A stretch of DNA of 64,000 nucleotides from Nocardioides sp. TF02-7 (GTDB lineage Bacteria; Actinomycetota; Actinomycetes; Propionibacteriales; Nocardioidaceae). The translations under genes and the position numbers were made by a program. Of the stretch, positions 29,584 to 39,000 are shown one piece after another; the first letter of the stretch is position 1, and each line of letters begins with the position of its first letter. The notes under the pieces are model-generated. The model did no database searches and had not been told where the DNA came from. It was given only the letters and a program-made list of their open reading frames with translations. The stretch covers positions 806,001 to 870,000 of the forward strand of contig NZ_CP092535.1 of assembly GCF_022437945.1 (NCBI RefSeq), read 5' to 3'.

Positions 29584-30682
29584 GACCGATCACCTCCACC
29601 AGGTCCGCGAACGTGGCCAGCGAGTGGCCGGCCAGGAAGTCGTCGACGTGGGGCAGCGCGGCGACGATCCCGCCCTGCAGCGGCAGGTAGCCGGCCTTGC
29701 CGCGGTGCGGGTTGACCCAGACGACGCGGTGGGCGACCCGGTGCAGCCGCTCCATCTGCCGACCCAGCAGCGCGGCGTCGCCCCGCTCCCAGCCGTCGCT
29801 GAACACCACCACGACCGCGCCGCGTGCGACGCCGCGCCGGCCCCACCGGTCGAGGAAGGCCTGGAGGGTCTCGCCCAGCCGGGTGCCGCCGGACCAGTCG
29901 GGCACGGCCTCGCCCGCCGCGGCGAGGGCGCGATCGGGGTCGCGGAGCCGCAGCGCGCGGGTGACGTGGGTGAGCCGGGTGCCGAGGGTGAAGGTCTCCA
30001 CCTGGCCCGGGCCCGACCCGTGACCGATCCGGTGCGCGAGGCGGAGCAGCGCGTCGGTGTAGCCGCTCATCGACCCGGAGACGTCGACGAGCAGCACCAC
30101 CCGGCGCGGCCGGGTGCCGCGCCGCCGCCAGCGGATCTCGGCCGGCTCACCCATCCGGCGCAGGCTCGCGCGCAGCGTGCGCGAGGCGTCGACGGCGCCG
30201 CGGTGCGACGCGACCCGGCGGGCCGTACGGCGGCGCGGGCTGCGCACCGGCAGCGTCGCGAACAGCGCGGCGAGACGTTGCCGCTCCCCCGCCGACAGCT
30301 CGGCCACGTCGCGGTGCCGCAGCACCTCGGTGGCGCTGGCGGCCACCCGCAGCAGCTGGTCGCCGTCACCGCCGGTGCCGTCCTCGGCGTCGTCGAGGAC
30401 GGGGGCCGGCTGCGGCGGCCGCTCACGACCGCCGGCGCCGGGCGCCGGCAGCTCCTCGCCGAACCAGGCGTCGAAGACCCGGTCGTGGCGCTCGACGTCG
30501 TCGGGCGAGGAGCAGAGCGTCGCGCGGCCCGCCGACCGGGTGGCGCGGCGGTCGCCCAGCCCGACGACGGCGACCGCGTCGAGGTAGGCCTGCGCGCGGT
30601 CCTGGGTGACCGGCACTCCGGCGGAACGCAGCGCCCGGGTGAAGCCGAGCAGGACCTCGTCGGCCTGGTGGAGGACCGTCAT
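29576..30682 (-). CDS. coxE: VWA domain protein CoxE
   Basis: 368 residues, intact, starting at the ATG (30680-30682) that overlaps the coxD stop. The C-terminal VWA domain shows VVLLVDVSGSMSGYTDALLR, an intact MIDAS DxSxS, and VVVFSDGWERGDAALLGRQM. The N-terminal half is the CoxE-specific helical part (VLLGFTRALRSAGVPVTQDR). In Oligotropha, CoxE and the AAA+ CoxD are needed for assembly of the copper-sulfur-molybdenum site. Here they serve a form II enzyme. Confidence 0.92.
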   Translation of the reverse strand: MTVLHQADEVLLGFTRALRSAGVPVTQDRAQAYLDAVAVVGLGDRRATRSAGRATLCSSPDDVERHDRVFDAWFGEELPAPGAGGRERPPQPAPVLDDAEDGTGGDGDQLLRVAASATEVLRHRDVAELSAGERQRLAALFATLPVRSPRRRTARRVASHRGAVDASRTLRASLRRMGEPAEIRWRRRGTRPRRVVLLVDVSGSMSGYTDALLRLAHRIGHGSGPGQVETFTLGTRLTHVTRALRLRDPDRALAAAGEAVPDWSGGTRLGETLQAFLDRWGRRGVARGAVVVVFSDGWERGDAALLGRQMERLHRVAHRVVWVNPHRGKAGYLPLQGGIVAALPHVDDFLAGHSLATFADLVEVIGRA

Positions 30683-31567
30683 GGCGTGAGCATCCGGTCG
30701 AGCGCGGCGCGCACCCGGTCGGCGTCGTCGCGGTGCTTGACCAGCGCCCCGAGCGAGGCCGCGGCGGTGCCGAGGTTGAGGTCGGTCGTGCCGAGGTGGT
30801 GGAGCGCGCGGGCCCAGTCGATGGTCTCCGCGACGCCGGGGGGCTTGGCGAGGTCGTCGGCCGCGCGCAGCTGCTGGACCACCTCGACCACCTGCCGGGC
30901 GAGGGCGGCGCTCACCTCCGGCACCCGCGACCGGACGATCGCGACCTCGCGCTCGAGGCCCGGGTGGTCGATCCAGTGGTAGAGGCAGCGGCGCTTGAGC
31001 GCGTCGTGCAGCTCGCGGGTGCGGTTGGAGGTCAGCACGACCGTCGGCGGCGTGGCGGCCTGCACGGTGCCGAGCTCGGGGATCGTCACCTGGTAGGTCG
31101 ACAGCACCTCGAGCAGGAACGCCTCGAACTCGTCGTCGGCCCGGTCGACCTCGTCGACGAGCAGCACGACCGGGCTCTGCTGCAGCGCCGCGAGCACCGG
31201 GCGCGCGAGGAGGAACCGGGCGTCGTAGAGGCTCTTCTCCGCCTCCTCGACGTCGCGCGTGCCCGCGGACGAGCCCGACGCGACGGCCTCGAGCGCCCGC
31301 AGGTGCAGGATCTGGCGGGGGGAAGTCCCAGTCGTAGAGCGCCTGGGTCGCGTCGATGCCCTCGTAGCACTGCAGCCGGATCAGCGGCTGGCCGAGCGCG
31401 GTGGCGACCGCCTCGGCGAGCGCCGTCTTGCCGGTGCCGGGCTCCCCCTCCAGGAGGAGCGGCCGGCCCATCCGGAGCGCGAGGAACAGCACCGTGGCGA
31501 GCTCCTCGTCGCAGAGGTAGCCGGTGGCCTCGAGACGGCCGGCCACGTCGGCGACACGCGGGTCCAT
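30679..31567 (-). CDS. coxD: MoxR/CoxD-type AAA+ ATPase (one frameshift)
   Basis: Walker A GEPGTGKT is near residue 39 and Walker B VVLLVDEVDRADDEFEAFLL follows. The frame breaks in the G6 run 31317-31322 (one extra base) within YDWDFP. Corrected, it continues RQILHLRALEAVASGSSAGT, 295 residues in all. CoxD is an AAA+ chaperone that partially unfolds the apo large subunit so that the active site can be built. ATG 31565-31567 is used; a longer start (MHRPSLDG) is possible. Confidence 0.9.
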
Positions 31568-31635
31568 GCCGTCGAGACTAGGTCGGTGCATGTTGGTCCG
31601 AGGTTGGCTCGGCGCCCGGGCGGCCGCCGGGGGCG

Positions 31636-32214
31636 TCAGCGGTGGTCGACGTCGTCGCCGGTCGCGAGGTCGCCGCACTCCACGAGCGCGGCGCCGTGGG
31701 CGGCGAGGTAGGACCGTGCTCCCCTCGTCGCCGGCGAGGATCGCGGCCAGCGGCGCCCAGTGTTCGCGGCCGAGGAGGACCGGGTGCCCCGGCCGGCCGT
31801 CGTACGACGCCCGGGCGAGCGCCGCGGGCCCGGTCGCGGCGGCGACGACGCGGGCGACGACCGCCGCCGTGACGTCGGGCAGGTCGACGAGGTGGACGAG
31901 CGCCGCGTCGGGCTGCGCGTCGTCCCCGTCGCTCGCAGCCAGCGAGGCCAGCCCGGCACGCAGGGAAGCGGCCATGCCGTCGGCCCAGTCGCGCGCGACC
32001 ACCACGGTCGCCCGCGGGTCGGCCGGGAGCAGCTCCGCTGCCTCGTCGGCGGCCGCGCCCAGCACGACGGTGACCGCGGCGCACCCCCGTCGACGAGGGT
32101 GGCCACCGAGCGGGCGAGCCACGGCTCACCCCCGGCGTCGCGGACCAGTGCCTTCGGCATGCCCATCCGCGAGCCGGCACCGGCCGCCAGCAGCAACCCG
32201 CGCACGGCCGTCAT
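31636..32214 (-). CDS. Molybdopterin cytidylyltransferase-like NTP transferase (two compensating frameshifts)
   Basis: A MobA/MocA-type nucleotidyltransferase. LLLAAGAGSRMGMPKAL is the nucleotide-binding signature and VHLVDLPDVTAAVVARVV carries the metal-binding aspartate. DGRPGHPVLLGREHWAPLAA also fits. One base is missing in C5 32084-32088 and one extra in C4 31721-31724. Corrected, the protein has 192 residues and ends DLATGDDVDHR. Next to a cox locus it most likely makes the CMP-containing (MCD) cofactor for the hydroxylase. Confidence 0.86.
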   Translation of the reverse strand: MTAVRGLLLAAGAGSRMGMPKALVRDAGGEPWLARSVATLVDGGAPRSPSCWARPPTRQRSCSRPTRGRPWWSRATGPTAWPLPCVPGWPRWLRATGTTRSPTRRSSTSSTCPTSRRRSSPASSPPRPGPRRSPGRRTTAGRGTRSSSAANTGRRWPRSSPATRGARSYLAAHGAALVECGDLATGDDVDHR

Positions 32215-32240
32215 CGGCCCGTGCCGGCGGTCCGGGGCCC

Positions 32241-32324
32241 GACGTGACGGGCAAAACCTCCACTTGTCCGGCATTGCTTTGCCCGACAAGTTGAGGTTTC
32301 CCCGGTCGGCCGGGGAAACCTCAC
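32241..32324. repeat. 84 bp dispersed palindromic element, copy A
   Basis: Identical over 84 bp, in reverse orientation, to 58070-58153. Internally it has a stem (AAACCTCCACTTGTCCGG pairing with CCCGACAAGTTGAGGTTT, two mismatches, loop CATTGCTTTG), then the small hairpin CCCCGG-TCGG-CCGGGG, then AAACCTCAC again. It lies between the NTP-transferase start (32214) and the cupin stop (32339). It is less GC-rich than its surroundings. It behaves like a REP/MITE-type element; no transposase or target duplication is visible. Confidence 0.9.
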
Positions 32325-32338
32325 GACCCCCGACCCCC

Positions 32339-32666
32339 TCAGTTCGCCACGGTGAGCAGCACCACCGCGTCACCGGTGGCCTCGAGGTCGTGGCGCTGCT
32401 GGGGGATGGTGACGTGGTCGCCGGCGGACCCGGTCCACGTCTGCTCCCCCCGCGTGCAGCGCCACCGACCCGGAGAGCACCTGGAGCGTCGCCTCCGGGG
32501 GCGCCTCGTGCTCGCCGAGGCGGGCGCCGGCGCGCAGCGCGATCAGCGTCTGGCGCAGCCGGTGCTCGCGGCCGCCGTAGACCGTGACCGCGGACCGGCC
32601 GCTGTGCGCCTCCCGTGCCGTGGTCAGCTGCTCCTCCGCGAGCTCGGTCAGTGACCTGCCCTCCAT
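32339..32666 (-). CDS. Small cupin-domain protein (one frameshift)
   Basis: A single-domain cupin. ALRAGARLGEHEAPPEATLQVLSG holds the first cupin motif. One base is extra in C6 32446-32451; corrected, it reads EQTWTGSAGDHVTIPQQRHD and ends VVLLTVAN, 108 residues in all. The metal-ligand pattern is incomplete (GEHE in motif 1, one histidine in motif 2). It lies 148 bp upstream of the 3' end of the nar operon, on the same strand. Role unknown. Confidence 0.8.
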
Positions 32667-32814
32667 CCGACGTCTCCTCTCGACTCCCGGCCGTCCGGCC
32701 CGTCTGGCCGTCCGGCGGTTCCTGCCCACTCAAACACCCGTAGCCGCCACTCGACAGGGACCATCTGCCCACTCGACACCGAATTTCTACCCCGTCGACG
32801 GCCGCCGCGCCGGG

Positions 32815-33534
32815 TCACCCCACCCGGTCCCAGCCCCGCCGCGGCCGGTGGGCGCCCAGCTGGGCGTCCTCGCGGCTGCGGTAGACGATGTAGGGGCGGG
32901 TCAGGTAGCCCAGCGGCGCGCTGAAGACGTGGACCAGCCGGGTGAACGGCCACAGCGCGAAGAGCAGCATCGCCACCAGGCCGTGGGCCTGGAACCCGAT
33001 CGGCGCCTCCGCCATCAGCTCGGGGTGCGGGTCGAACCGGAAGATGCCGCGGAACCACACCGACACCGAGTCGCGGTAGTCGAAGTGGTCGAGGATGTTG
33101 GAGGCGACCGTGTTCCACAGGCCGAGCAGGATGACCACGGCGAGGAAGACGTACATCACCTTGTCCATCGCCGTGGTCGCGGAGAACACCGGCCCGACCG
33201 TGCGGCGCCGGTAGATGAGGATGGCCATCCCGACGACGGTCCCGAACCCGGCGAGCGCCCCGAGGGAGACCGCGAGGAAGTGGTAGATCTCCTCAGAGAT
33301 CCCGACCGCCTCGGTCCACGACTTCGGCACCCCCAGCCCCATGACGTGGCCGAGGAACACGAAGAGGATGCCGAAGTGGAACAGCGGGCTGCCCCACCGC
33401 AGCAGCCGGTCCTCGTAGAGCTGCGAGGACCGGGTGGTCCAGCCGAACTTGTCGTAGCGGTAGCGCCAGTAGTGACCGACGACGAAGGCGGTCAGGCAGA
33501 CGTAGGGCACGACGACCCAGAGGAAGGTGTCCAT
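32815..33534 (-). CDS. narI: Respiratory nitrate reductase gamma subunit
   Basis: 239 residues, intact. A five-helix membrane cytochrome b: FLWVVVPYVCLTAFVVGHYW, FHFGILFVFLGHVMGLGVP, YHFLAVSLGALAGFGTVVGM and FQAHGLVAMLLFALWPFTRL, with histidines in helices two and five placed as heme ligands. It passes electrons from menaquinol to NarH. The start overlaps the narJ stop (TGATG). Last gene of the narKGHJI operon. Confidence 0.95.
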   Translation of the reverse strand: MDTFLWVVVPYVCLTAFVVGHYWRYRYDKFGWTTRSSQLYEDRLLRWGSPLFHFGILFVFLGHVMGLGVPKSWTEAVGISEEIYHFLAVSLGALAGFGTVVGMAILIYRRRTVGPVFSATTAMDKVMYVFLAVVILLGLWNTVASNILDHFDYRDSVSVWFRGIFRFDPHPELMAEAPIGFQAHGLVAMLLFALWPFTRLVHVFSAPLGYLTRPYIVYRSREDAQLGAHRPRRGWDRVG

Positions 33535-34250
33535 CAGCGCGCTCCGGGGAAGCTCGGCGTCGGCAGCAGCACCGGCCCGTCCGGTGCCGCCGCCGGTGCG
33601 GCGGCACCGGGGTCGAAGGCCGGCGTGTCGTAGGGCGTCATCCCGACCTCCTCCTCGGGTGGTCCCTCGGCGGCGAGCCGGCGTACGGCGGCCCACTCGT
33701 CGTCGCCGAGGGGCGGCAGCGTCGCCGACACCGCGGTCACGGCGCCCGCCCACGGCGACCCGGCCTCGCCGAGCGAGAGCCGGAGGAGCTCCAGGCCGGC
33801 GCGGTGGTCGAGCAGCAGCCGCCGGCCGCGCTCCTGGTCGATGGTGGCGGCGAACTCGAGCACGACGCACAGGTGGTCGGGCAGCTCGCTGTCGTCGGGC
33901 ACGAACCCGCTCTCGAGGTAGGTCTGGCGGAACCGCAGCAGCGCGACGCCGCGCTTGCGGGTGTCGCCGTGCGCGAAGTAGGTGAGGAACAGGTTGTGCC
34001 GCCGTCGGGTGTCGAACGTCTCGACGTACTCCTCCCACAGCGCCTCCGGGGCCGTGGTGGCGAGGTGGTCGAGGGTGGCCGACAACGGCCCCGCGATGGC
34101 CGGCGGCAGCTCCGCGACGACGCGGCGCACGACCGGCAGGTTCGCCAGCAGGTCGTCGTCGGGGTAGCCGAGCAGGAGCGAGGCGGCCTGCCAGGTCCAG
34201 CCGAGCCGCTCGCGGTCGAGGCCGCCGGTACGCCGGCGCAGCGGGTTCAC
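33534..34250 (-). CDS. narJ: Nitrate reductase molybdenum cofactor assembly chaperone
   Basis: 238 residues, intact, GTG start overlapping the narH stop. Helical TorD/NarJ-family chaperone: WQAASLLLGYPDDDLLANLP, EALWEEYVETFDTRRRHNLF and LTYFAHGDTRKRGVALLRFR are typical. NarJ binds the NarG N terminus and assists cofactor insertion before membrane docking. It has an A/P-rich C-terminal tail. Confidence 0.94.
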   Translation of the reverse strand: MNPLRRRTGGLDRERLGWTWQAASLLLGYPDDDLLANLPVVRRVVAELPPAIAGPLSATLDHLATTAPEALWEEYVETFDTRRRHNLFLTYFAHGDTRKRGVALLRFRQTYLESGFVPDDSELPDHLCVVLEFAATIDQERGRRLLLDHRAGLELLRLSLGEAGSPWAGAVTAVSATLPPLGDDEWAAVRRLAAEGPPEEEVGMTPYDTPAFDPGAAAPAAAPDGPVLLPTPSFPGAR

Positions 34251-36040
34251 GGCTCCTCCGTCCCGCCGGTGCGCCGGTCGGCGACGTTGTCGCCCGATCC
34301 CTCGCCGATCGGCCCGGCCTGGGTCTCGGCCTCGCTGCCGAGGACGCCGGTGCCGCCGGTGAGTCCCGCGGCCGGCCGGTCGCCGGTCGCGTCGGGGCGC
34401 GGTGGGAACAGGCCGGTCGGGGAGCCCTTGCCGTCCCAGTTGAGCAGGTTGACCCGCTGTCCCTTGTCGGGCGGGGCGGCGAGCGTGTCGGAGGTCTGCC
34501 GGTCCTGGAGCATCTGGAAGTTCTCCACCGCGATCGGGCTGACGCCGCCCGAGCCCTCGCCGAACGGCCCCCAGCCGCCCATGCCCGGCCCGCCGTCGTA
34601 GTCGAGCGAGCACTCGGTCGCCAGCTCCTCGAGCGAGTGCGCCTGCTCGGCGTGGGCGGGCGGGATCACGTAGCGCTCGTCGTACTTCGCCAGGGCGAGC
34701 AGCCGGTACATGTCGTACATCTGCTCCTCGCTCATCCCGACCGACGCGGGGATCTCGCCGTTCGGCTCGCGGCCCAGGTTGATGTCGCGCATGTAGGAGC
34801 GCATGGCGGCGAGCTTGCGGAGCACGCCGTCGACCGGGGCGACGTCACCGGCGGTGAACAGCTCGGCGAGGTACTCGATGGGGATCCGCAGGGCGTCGAT
34901 CGCTGCGAACAGGTTGTGCGGGTCCTCCGCGTCCTCGCCGGTGTCGCGCACCACGTCGACGACCGGCGACAGCGGCGGGATGTACCAGACCATCGGCATC
35001 GTGCGGTACTCCGGGTGGAGCGGCAGCGCGACCTTGAACTCGTTGATGAGCGCGTGGATCGGCGAGCGCTGCGCGGCCTCGACCCAGTCGTGCGGGATCC
35101 CGGCCTGCTCGGCGGCGCGCTGCACCTCGGGGTCGTGCGGGTCGAGGAAGACCTGCCGCTGCGCCTCGTAGAGGCCCTTCTCGTCGGGGTGGGACGCCGC
35201 CTCCAGCACCCGGTCGGCGTCGTAGAGCACCAGCCCGATGTAGCGCAGCCGGCCCACGCACGTCTCCGAGCACACGGTGGGCATCCCGACCTCGATCCGG
35301 GGGAAGCAGAACGTGCACTTCTCGGCCTTGCCGGTGCGGTGGTTGAAGTAGACCTTCTTGTAGGGGCAGCCGGTGACGCACATCCGCCAGCCGCGGCAGC
35401 GGTCCTGGTCGACGAGCACGATCCCGTCCTCGGACCGCTTGTAGATCGCCCCGCTCGGGCAGCTCGCCGCGCACGAGGGGTTGAGGCAGTGCTCGCAGAT
35501 CCGCGGCAGGTAGAACATGAAGGTCTCCTCGAAGGAGCGCTTCACGTCCGCGGACACCTTCTGGAGCACCGGGTCGTTGTCGTACGACGCGCGCGACCCG
35601 CCGAGGTTGTCGTCCCAGTTGGCCGACCACTCGATCTTCATGTCCTTGCCCGACAGCAGCGACTTCGGCCGCGCGACCGGCGTGTGCTCCTGCGCGGGGG
35701 CGTCGGTGAGCGTGGCGTAGTCGTAGGTCCACGGCTCGTAGTAGTCCTGGATGGAGGGCATCTTCGGGTTGGAGAAGATGGTGGCGAGCTTGCGCAGCCG
35801 GCCGCCGGCCTTGAGCTTGAGGCGGCCGCGCCCGTTGAGCTCCCAGCCGCCCTTCCACTCCTCCTGGTCCTCGTAGGTGCGGGGGTAGCCCTGCCCGGGC
35901 CGGGTCTCGACGTTGTTGAACCAGACGTACTCGGTGCCGCTGCGGTTGGTCCACGCCTGCTTGCAGGTCACCGAGCAGGTGTGGCAGCCGATGCACTTGT
36001 CGAGGTTCATCACCATCGCCATCTGGGCCATCACGCGCAT
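34247..36040 (-). CDS. narH: Respiratory nitrate reductase beta subunit
   Basis: 597 residues, intact. Four iron-sulfur clusters are indicated by the cysteine groups: CIGCHTCSVTCKQAW, ICEHCLNPSCAASCPSG, CRGWRMCVTGCPYKK (tryptophan replacing one cysteine, hence a 3Fe-4S cluster) and KCTFCFPRIEVGMPTVCSETC. An extended G/P-rich C-terminal tail of about 90 residues goes beyond the conserved family core. The reading frame stays open far upstream; the start at 36038-36040 (MRVMAQMAMVMNLDKC) overlaps the narG stop. Confidence 0.96.
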   Translation of the reverse strand: MRVMAQMAMVMNLDKCIGCHTCSVTCKQAWTNRSGTEYVWFNNVETRPGQGYPRTYEDQEEWKGGWELNGRGRLKLKAGGRLRKLATIFSNPKMPSIQDYYEPWTYDYATLTDAPAQEHTPVARPKSLLSGKDMKIEWSANWDDNLGGSRASYDNDPVLQKVSADVKRSFEETFMFYLPRICEHCLNPSCAASCPSGAIYKRSEDGIVLVDQDRCRGWRMCVTGCPYKKVYFNHRTGKAEKCTFCFPRIEVGMPTVCSETCVGRLRYIGLVLYDADRVLEAASHPDEKGLYEAQRQVFLDPHDPEVQRAAEQAGIPHDWVEAAQRSPIHALINEFKVALPLHPEYRTMPMVWYIPPLSPVVDVVRDTGEDAEDPHNLFAAIDALRIPIEYLAELFTAGDVAPVDGVLRKLAAMRSYMRDINLGREPNGEIPASVGMSEEQMYDMYRLLALAKYDERYVIPPAHAEQAHSLEELATECSLDYDGGPGMGGWGPFGEGSGGVSPIAVENFQMLQDRQTSDTLAAPPDKGQRVNLLNWDGKGSPTGLFPPRPDATGDRPAAGLTGGTGVLGSEAETQAGPIGEGSGDNVADRRTGGTEEP

Positions 36041-39000
36041 CAGTACGTCACCTCCTGCGACCGCTTGCGGATCACGGTCACCTCGTCGCGCTGGTTGCCG
36101 GTCGGACCGAGGTAGTTGAAGGCGAACGCCAGCTGGGCGTAGCCGCCGACCAGGTGGGTCGGCTTGATCAGCAGCCGCGTGAGCGAGTTGTGGATGCCGC
36201 CGCGCTTGCCGGCGGTCTCCGAGATCGGCACGTCGATCAGCCGGTCCTGGGCGTGGTGCATGTAGACGGTGCCCTCGGGCATCCGGTGCGACACGATCGC
36301 GCGGGCGACGACGACGCCGTTGCGGTTGACGGCCTCGATCCAGTCGTTGTCCTGCACGCCGACCTTCGCCGCGTCCTGCTCGCTCATCCAGATCGTCTGC
36401 CCGCCGCGGGAGAGCGAAAGCATGAACAGGTTGTCCTGGTACTCCGAGTGGATCGACCACTTGTTGTGCGGCGTGAGGTAGCGGACGGTCACCCCCAGCT
36501 CGCCGACGTCGCCCACGCCCGGCTCGGCGAACAGCGCTCCCATGTTGAGCGGTGGTCGGTACACGGGCAGGCTCTCTCCGAGCTCGGCCATCCAGTCGTG
36601 GTCGAGGTAGAACGTCTGCCGGCCGGTGAGGGTGTGCCAGGGCTTGAGCCGCTCGACGTTGATGGTGAACGGGCTGTAGCGGCGGCCACCGCTCTCCGAG
36701 CCCGACCACTCGGGTGAGGTGATCACCGGTGTCGGCGCGGACTGCGTGTCGGCGAAGGTGATCTGCTTGCCCTCGTGCTCGGCGGCGAGGTCGTGGAGCC
36801 GGGTGCCGGTGCGCTTCTCGAGGGTCTTGAAGCCCTGCGTCGCGAGGTGCCCGTTGGTGGTGCCGGAGAGGGCGAGGATCGCCTCGCAGGCGTGGACGTC
36901 GCGGCGCAAGGAGGGACGGCCGTCCGCGGCGCCGCCGCGCACCGGCCCGTTCTTGGCCCGCAGGTAGTCGACCGAGGCACGCACGTCGTAGGTGATGCCC
37001 TTGGTGGTGGTGCCGAGCTTGTCCAGCAGCGGCCCCAGCGCGGCCATCTTGTCGGCCACGGCGCCGTAGTCGCGCTCGACCTCGACCAGCTTGGGCATCG
37101 TGACGCCGGGCACCGGGTCGCACTCGCCGGCCGCCCAGTCGCGCACCGCGCCGTGCGGCGTGGCCATCGCGTCGGGGGTGTCGTGCAGCAGCGGCACCGC
37201 GACGACGTCCTTGCGGACCCCGAGGTGGGTCGCGGCCAGCGCGCTGAACTTCCGGGCGATCTCCTGCCAGGCGTCCCAGTCGGTGCGGGTCTGCCAGGGC
37301 GGTGCGATGGCGGGGTTGAACGAGTGCACGTAGGGGTGCATGTCGGTGGTGTTGAGGTCGTGCTTCTCGTACCAGGTGGCCGCCGGGAGCACGACGTCGG
37401 AGAACACCGTGGTGCTGGTCTGGCGGAAGTCGAGGGTGAGCAGCAAGTCGAGCTTGCCCTCCGGCGCCTCGTCGTGCCAGACGACGTCGCGCGGCCGGGC
37501 GCCCTCCGGCGCCTCGGTGGCGCGCAGCGAGGAGTCGGCGCCCAGCAGGTGCTTGAGGAAGTACTCGTTGCCCTTCGCCGACGACCCGAGGAGGTTCGCC
37601 CGCCAGATGGCCAGGACGCGGGGGAAGTTCTCGGGGGCGTCCGGGTCCTCGCAGGCGAACCGCAGGTCGCCGGCGGCGAGCCGGTCGACGACGTGCTCGG
37701 CGACCGGTCGTCCGGCGGCCGCCGCCTCGTCGGCGAGGTCGAGCGGGTTGCGGTCGAACGTCGGGTACGACGGCATCCACCCCAGTCGTGCGCTCTGCGC
37801 GATCACGTCGGCGGTCGCCTTGCCGGCGAGCTGGCCGTGGCCGGTGCGCGCGGAGAGCGTGTCGGCGCCGAAGTGGTCGTAGCGGAACTGGTCGGTGTGC
37901 AGGTACCAGTAGGCGGTCTGGATCATCTGGCGCGGCGGCCGCGACCAGTCGAGCGCGGACGCCAGCTGGGCCCACCCGGTGACCGGCCGGCACTTCTCCT
38001 GGCCGACGTAGTGCGCCCACCCGCCGCCGTTGACGCCCTGGCACCCGGTGAGGGTGGTCAGGGTGAGGAACCCGCGGTAGATCGTGTCGGAGTGGAACCA
38101 GTGGTTGGTGCCGGCGCCCATGATGATCATCGACCGCCCCCGCGACTCCTCGGCGTTGGTCGCGAACTCGCGGGCGATCCGGGCGGCGGCCTCGGCCGGG
38201 ACGCCGGTGATCGCCTCCTGCCACGCGGGGGTGTAGGGCGCGGAGGCGTCGTCGTACGACGCCGGCCACTCCCCCGGCAGCCCGGGCCGCCCGACGCCGT
38301 ACTGCGCGAGCATCAGGTCGAGCACCGTCGTCACGACCCGGTCGCCGATCCTGCGCACCGGCACCCCCCGCGGCAGGTCGGCCGCGGTGCCGTCGGGGTT
38401 GTCGAAGCGCGGGAGGTGCACCAGCCCGGTGTCACTTGTGCCGTCGATGCCGCCGGTGCCGTCGAGCATGCTGAGCGCCGGCTCCACGTCGCCGAGGTCG
38501 AGGTTCCAGCGGCCGGCGTCGGCGTCGCCGAACCGGTGGCCGAGCGCGCCGTTGGGGACGACCGGCCGACCGGTCCGTGCGTCCCACACCACGGTCTTGA
38601 AGGCCGCGTTGGCCTCGCCCGCGGCGTCCGGGAGGTCGGCGGCGGTCAGGAACTTCCCCGGGCGGTACGCCGTCGGCCCACCCGCGTCGGCGGCCACCGG
38701 CTCCAGCGTCACCAGGTGCGGCAGGTCGGTGTACTTCTTCACGTACTCGTCGAAGTACGGCGTGGTGCGGTCGACGAAGAACTCCTTCAGCACCACGTGG
38801 CCCATCGCCATCGCGAGCGCGCCGTCGGTGCCGGGGTGCGGGGCCAGCCACTCGTCGGCGAACTTGACGTTGTCGGCGTAGTCCGGGGCGACCGCCACCA
38901 CCTTCTGGCCGCGGTAGCGCGCCTCCGCCATCCAGTGCGCGTCGGGCGTCCGGGTGACCGGCAGGTTCGACCCCCACATGACGAGGTAGCCGGCGTCCCA

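Noticed and set aside
29576..32122. 848-residue fusion of the NTP transferase, CoxD and CoxE
   Set aside because: It is produced by frameshifts at 31317 and 31721 that remove stops; three separate genes with normal ends are recovered.
34247..38269. NarH with a 740-residue N-terminal extension
   Set aside because: The upstream part is narG read in the wrong frame; the conserved NarH start MRVMAQMAMVMNLDKC is internal and overlaps the narG stop.
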